Assembly: GCA_023935145.1 (NCBI GenBank)
Contig: CM043700.1
Span: forward strand, 64,188,620 to 64,252,619
Length of the DNA: 64,000 nucleotides
Direction: 5' to 3'
Source: Bretschneidera sinensis
Lineage: Eukaryota; Streptophyta; Magnoliopsida; Brassicales; Akaniaceae
A program made the position numbers and the translations under genes. The notes under the pieces were generated by a model. It saw only the letters and a list, made by a program, of their open reading frames with translations, did no database searches and was not told the DNA's origin. Of the stretch, positions 62,803-64,000 are shown in pieces. Numbering within the stretch: position 1 is the first letter of the stretch; every line of letters begins with the position of its first letter.

Positions 62803-63617
62803 CACCATTTGGCTTCATAATTCAGTGTACAATTCCTGAGCCACTTTGGTGTTTACCGGTGGATGTCCGCTAGCATTTTGGTGGATCTCGAAGGCTTTGT
62901 CACCACGAGGGGAAGCGCCGCCCGTCAGCGAGTGAAATTTCTCCCATGTAAAGTTTTTTTATTTATTTCTTTATATTCAGTTGTTTTAGTTTAAATGTTT
63001 AGCACTTTTTATTATAGTTTTATAGTTATGAGTGGCTAGACTCTTCAGCTAAGGTTGAAGATGAAGCCCCGCCGTTGTTTGGCGTAGTAGTTCAGATTTG
63101 CTTGTACAAATCTGACAATTTTTAGTATAAATGTTCTGTCAATTATTTGAGTTAATCTTATAATTGATTGAGTTTAAATTGTCTGTTGGATTTTCTTTGT
63201 GTTTCATCTGATGGATACATTGAATGCTTTTCGATTAAATTGGATTCCCTTTGTGATTTGTTAAGAGCGGATACATTGGGTGCTTTTGGTTTAGTTGGGA
63301 TATTCTTTGTTTTTTGTCTTATAGTTGAATTCATGGAATGTTTTGATAGGCTATATTTTTAGAACATGTATGCTTAACTTCGGTGGGGTGGATTCGGAAA
63401 CCTTAGTGCTTTTTATTATTAGTTTTAAAATCAACTTAGTTTAGTTTTAATTTATTTTGCAATATCATTCTGAAATTTGGAACTAGGTTAAGATAGAGTT
63501 AGTTTAGATTGAAAATATACTTTCACAACGCAATTCCCTGTGGATTCGACCTCGCACTTGCACAACGCTATATTGCAAACGACTCGTGTGCTTGCGAGTA
63601 ATTTAAAACTCACAACA

Positions 63618-64000
63618 CCTATTTCAAACCATCAATGTATAGAATAATGGTAGCATAAGCAATTGCTAAAGGCATAAAAATTTGAACCCAGCAGCAAACC
63701 TATACCAAACCATCGTTGTATAGTATAATGGTAGCACAAGCAAGTGCTAAAGGCATCAAAATTTGAACCAAACAACAAACCTATGCCAAACCTTCCATCA
63801 AAAACATAATGGTAGCACAAGCAAGTGCTAAAGGTATAAAAAATTTGAACTAATCAACAAATCAGTATCAAAACAAGTATATAAAGAATGATGGGAGCAC
63901 AAGCATGTGATAAAAGCATTAAAAAAAAGTATATGAGATGCAAACTAGTGCCAAACAAAGCATGTATAGCATAATTGTAGAATAAGCAAGTACCAAAAAG
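63618..64000. repeat. 81-bp satellite, block 5 (continues past the window)
   Basis: Nearly five right-type monomers, beginning with the duplicated CCTAT and including one AAAGAATGATGGGAG variant near 63885. The array is still running at the window edge. Confidence 0.95.

Larger units (their letters stand above)
62354..63617 (+). mobile_element. Solo LTR (element H), Athila-like
   Basis: 1264 bp from TGATGAGTCTTAAAT to ACTCACAACA, flanked by CCTAT at 62349-62353 and 63618-63622. R-U5 (from about 62805, including CGAAGGCTTTGTCACCACGA and AATTCCCTGTGGATTCGACC) matches family A LTRs. U3 does not, and instead resembles element C with a CGATCG-rich cluster. TATA box at 62795-62802. No internal sequence remains. 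Confidence 0.93.

Noticed and set aside
62424..62818. Frames on both strands through the CGATCG cluster
   Set aside because: The palindromic words lack stops in several frames; they are inside LTR U3.
18279..63820. Dozens of minus-strand open frames encoding hydrophobic repeats (up to 351 codons)
   Set aside because: They follow the 81-bp (27-codon) satellite unit, occur in two frames at once, and break wherever a monomer has an indel. No start context, no domain and no conserved frame.
44581..64000. Possible CRISPR-like array
   Set aside because: Repeats are head-to-tail with no unique spacers and the DNA is plant nuclear. It is a satellite.

Overview
The window is eudicot-type nuclear plant DNA: AT-rich, gene-poor and dominated by repeats. 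The evidence is Athila-type Ty3/gypsy retrotransposons with primer sites complementary to tRNA-Asp, an intron-bearing prolyl-tRNA synthetase pseudogene, a plant LysM receptor-like kinase pseudogene, and a large tandem satellite. I found no intact host gene and no RNA gene. The species cannot be named from this sequence.

Layout. 1-1764: LysM receptor kinase pseudogene (minus strand) split by a truncated solo LTR. 2208-4769: long solo LTR with near-perfect 5-bp target duplications. 5699-7994: 3'-truncated, gag-only Athila-like element (minus), whose outer LTR end lies three bases before the first ATG of a Tat-type gag pseudogene (7998-9310, plus). 9978-10166 and 12056-13283: two terminal-inverted-repeat elements in intergenic DNA. 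13409-17930: prolyl-tRNA synthetase pseudogene (plus) with introns retained. From 18226 to the window end: an array of 81-bp satellite monomers (about 24 kb in total), interrupted by retrotransposons.

Insertions in the satellite all sit between matching 5-bp duplications. They are an 8.6-kb Athila copy (20126-28684, AGTAT) carrying the remnant of a second element; a 9.3-kb Athila copy (32288-41558, GGTAG/TGTAG); a solo LTR (49222-51923, CATAT) into which a 1.4-kb non-autonomous element (49862-51267, GATTC) has jumped; and a solo LTR (62354-63617, CCTAT). The 1.4-kb element has a tRNA-iMet primer site and a reading frame running into its 3' LTR, which recalls centromeric CRM-type retrotransposons.

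Nothing here forms a working pathway. The coherent system is the satellite and its parasites. The array has two subfamilies (left of about 44.6 kb and right of it). The right part has spaced variant monomers that recur in a loose higher-order period, near 1.19 kb in places. Each standard monomer has two adjacent dyads that the variant monomer has lost. The LTRs are mosaics: U3 and R-U5 modules are shared in different combinations between elements. A centromeric or pericentromeric origin is a reasonable hypothesis, not a demonstrated fact. All repeat counts and boundaries were read by eye.
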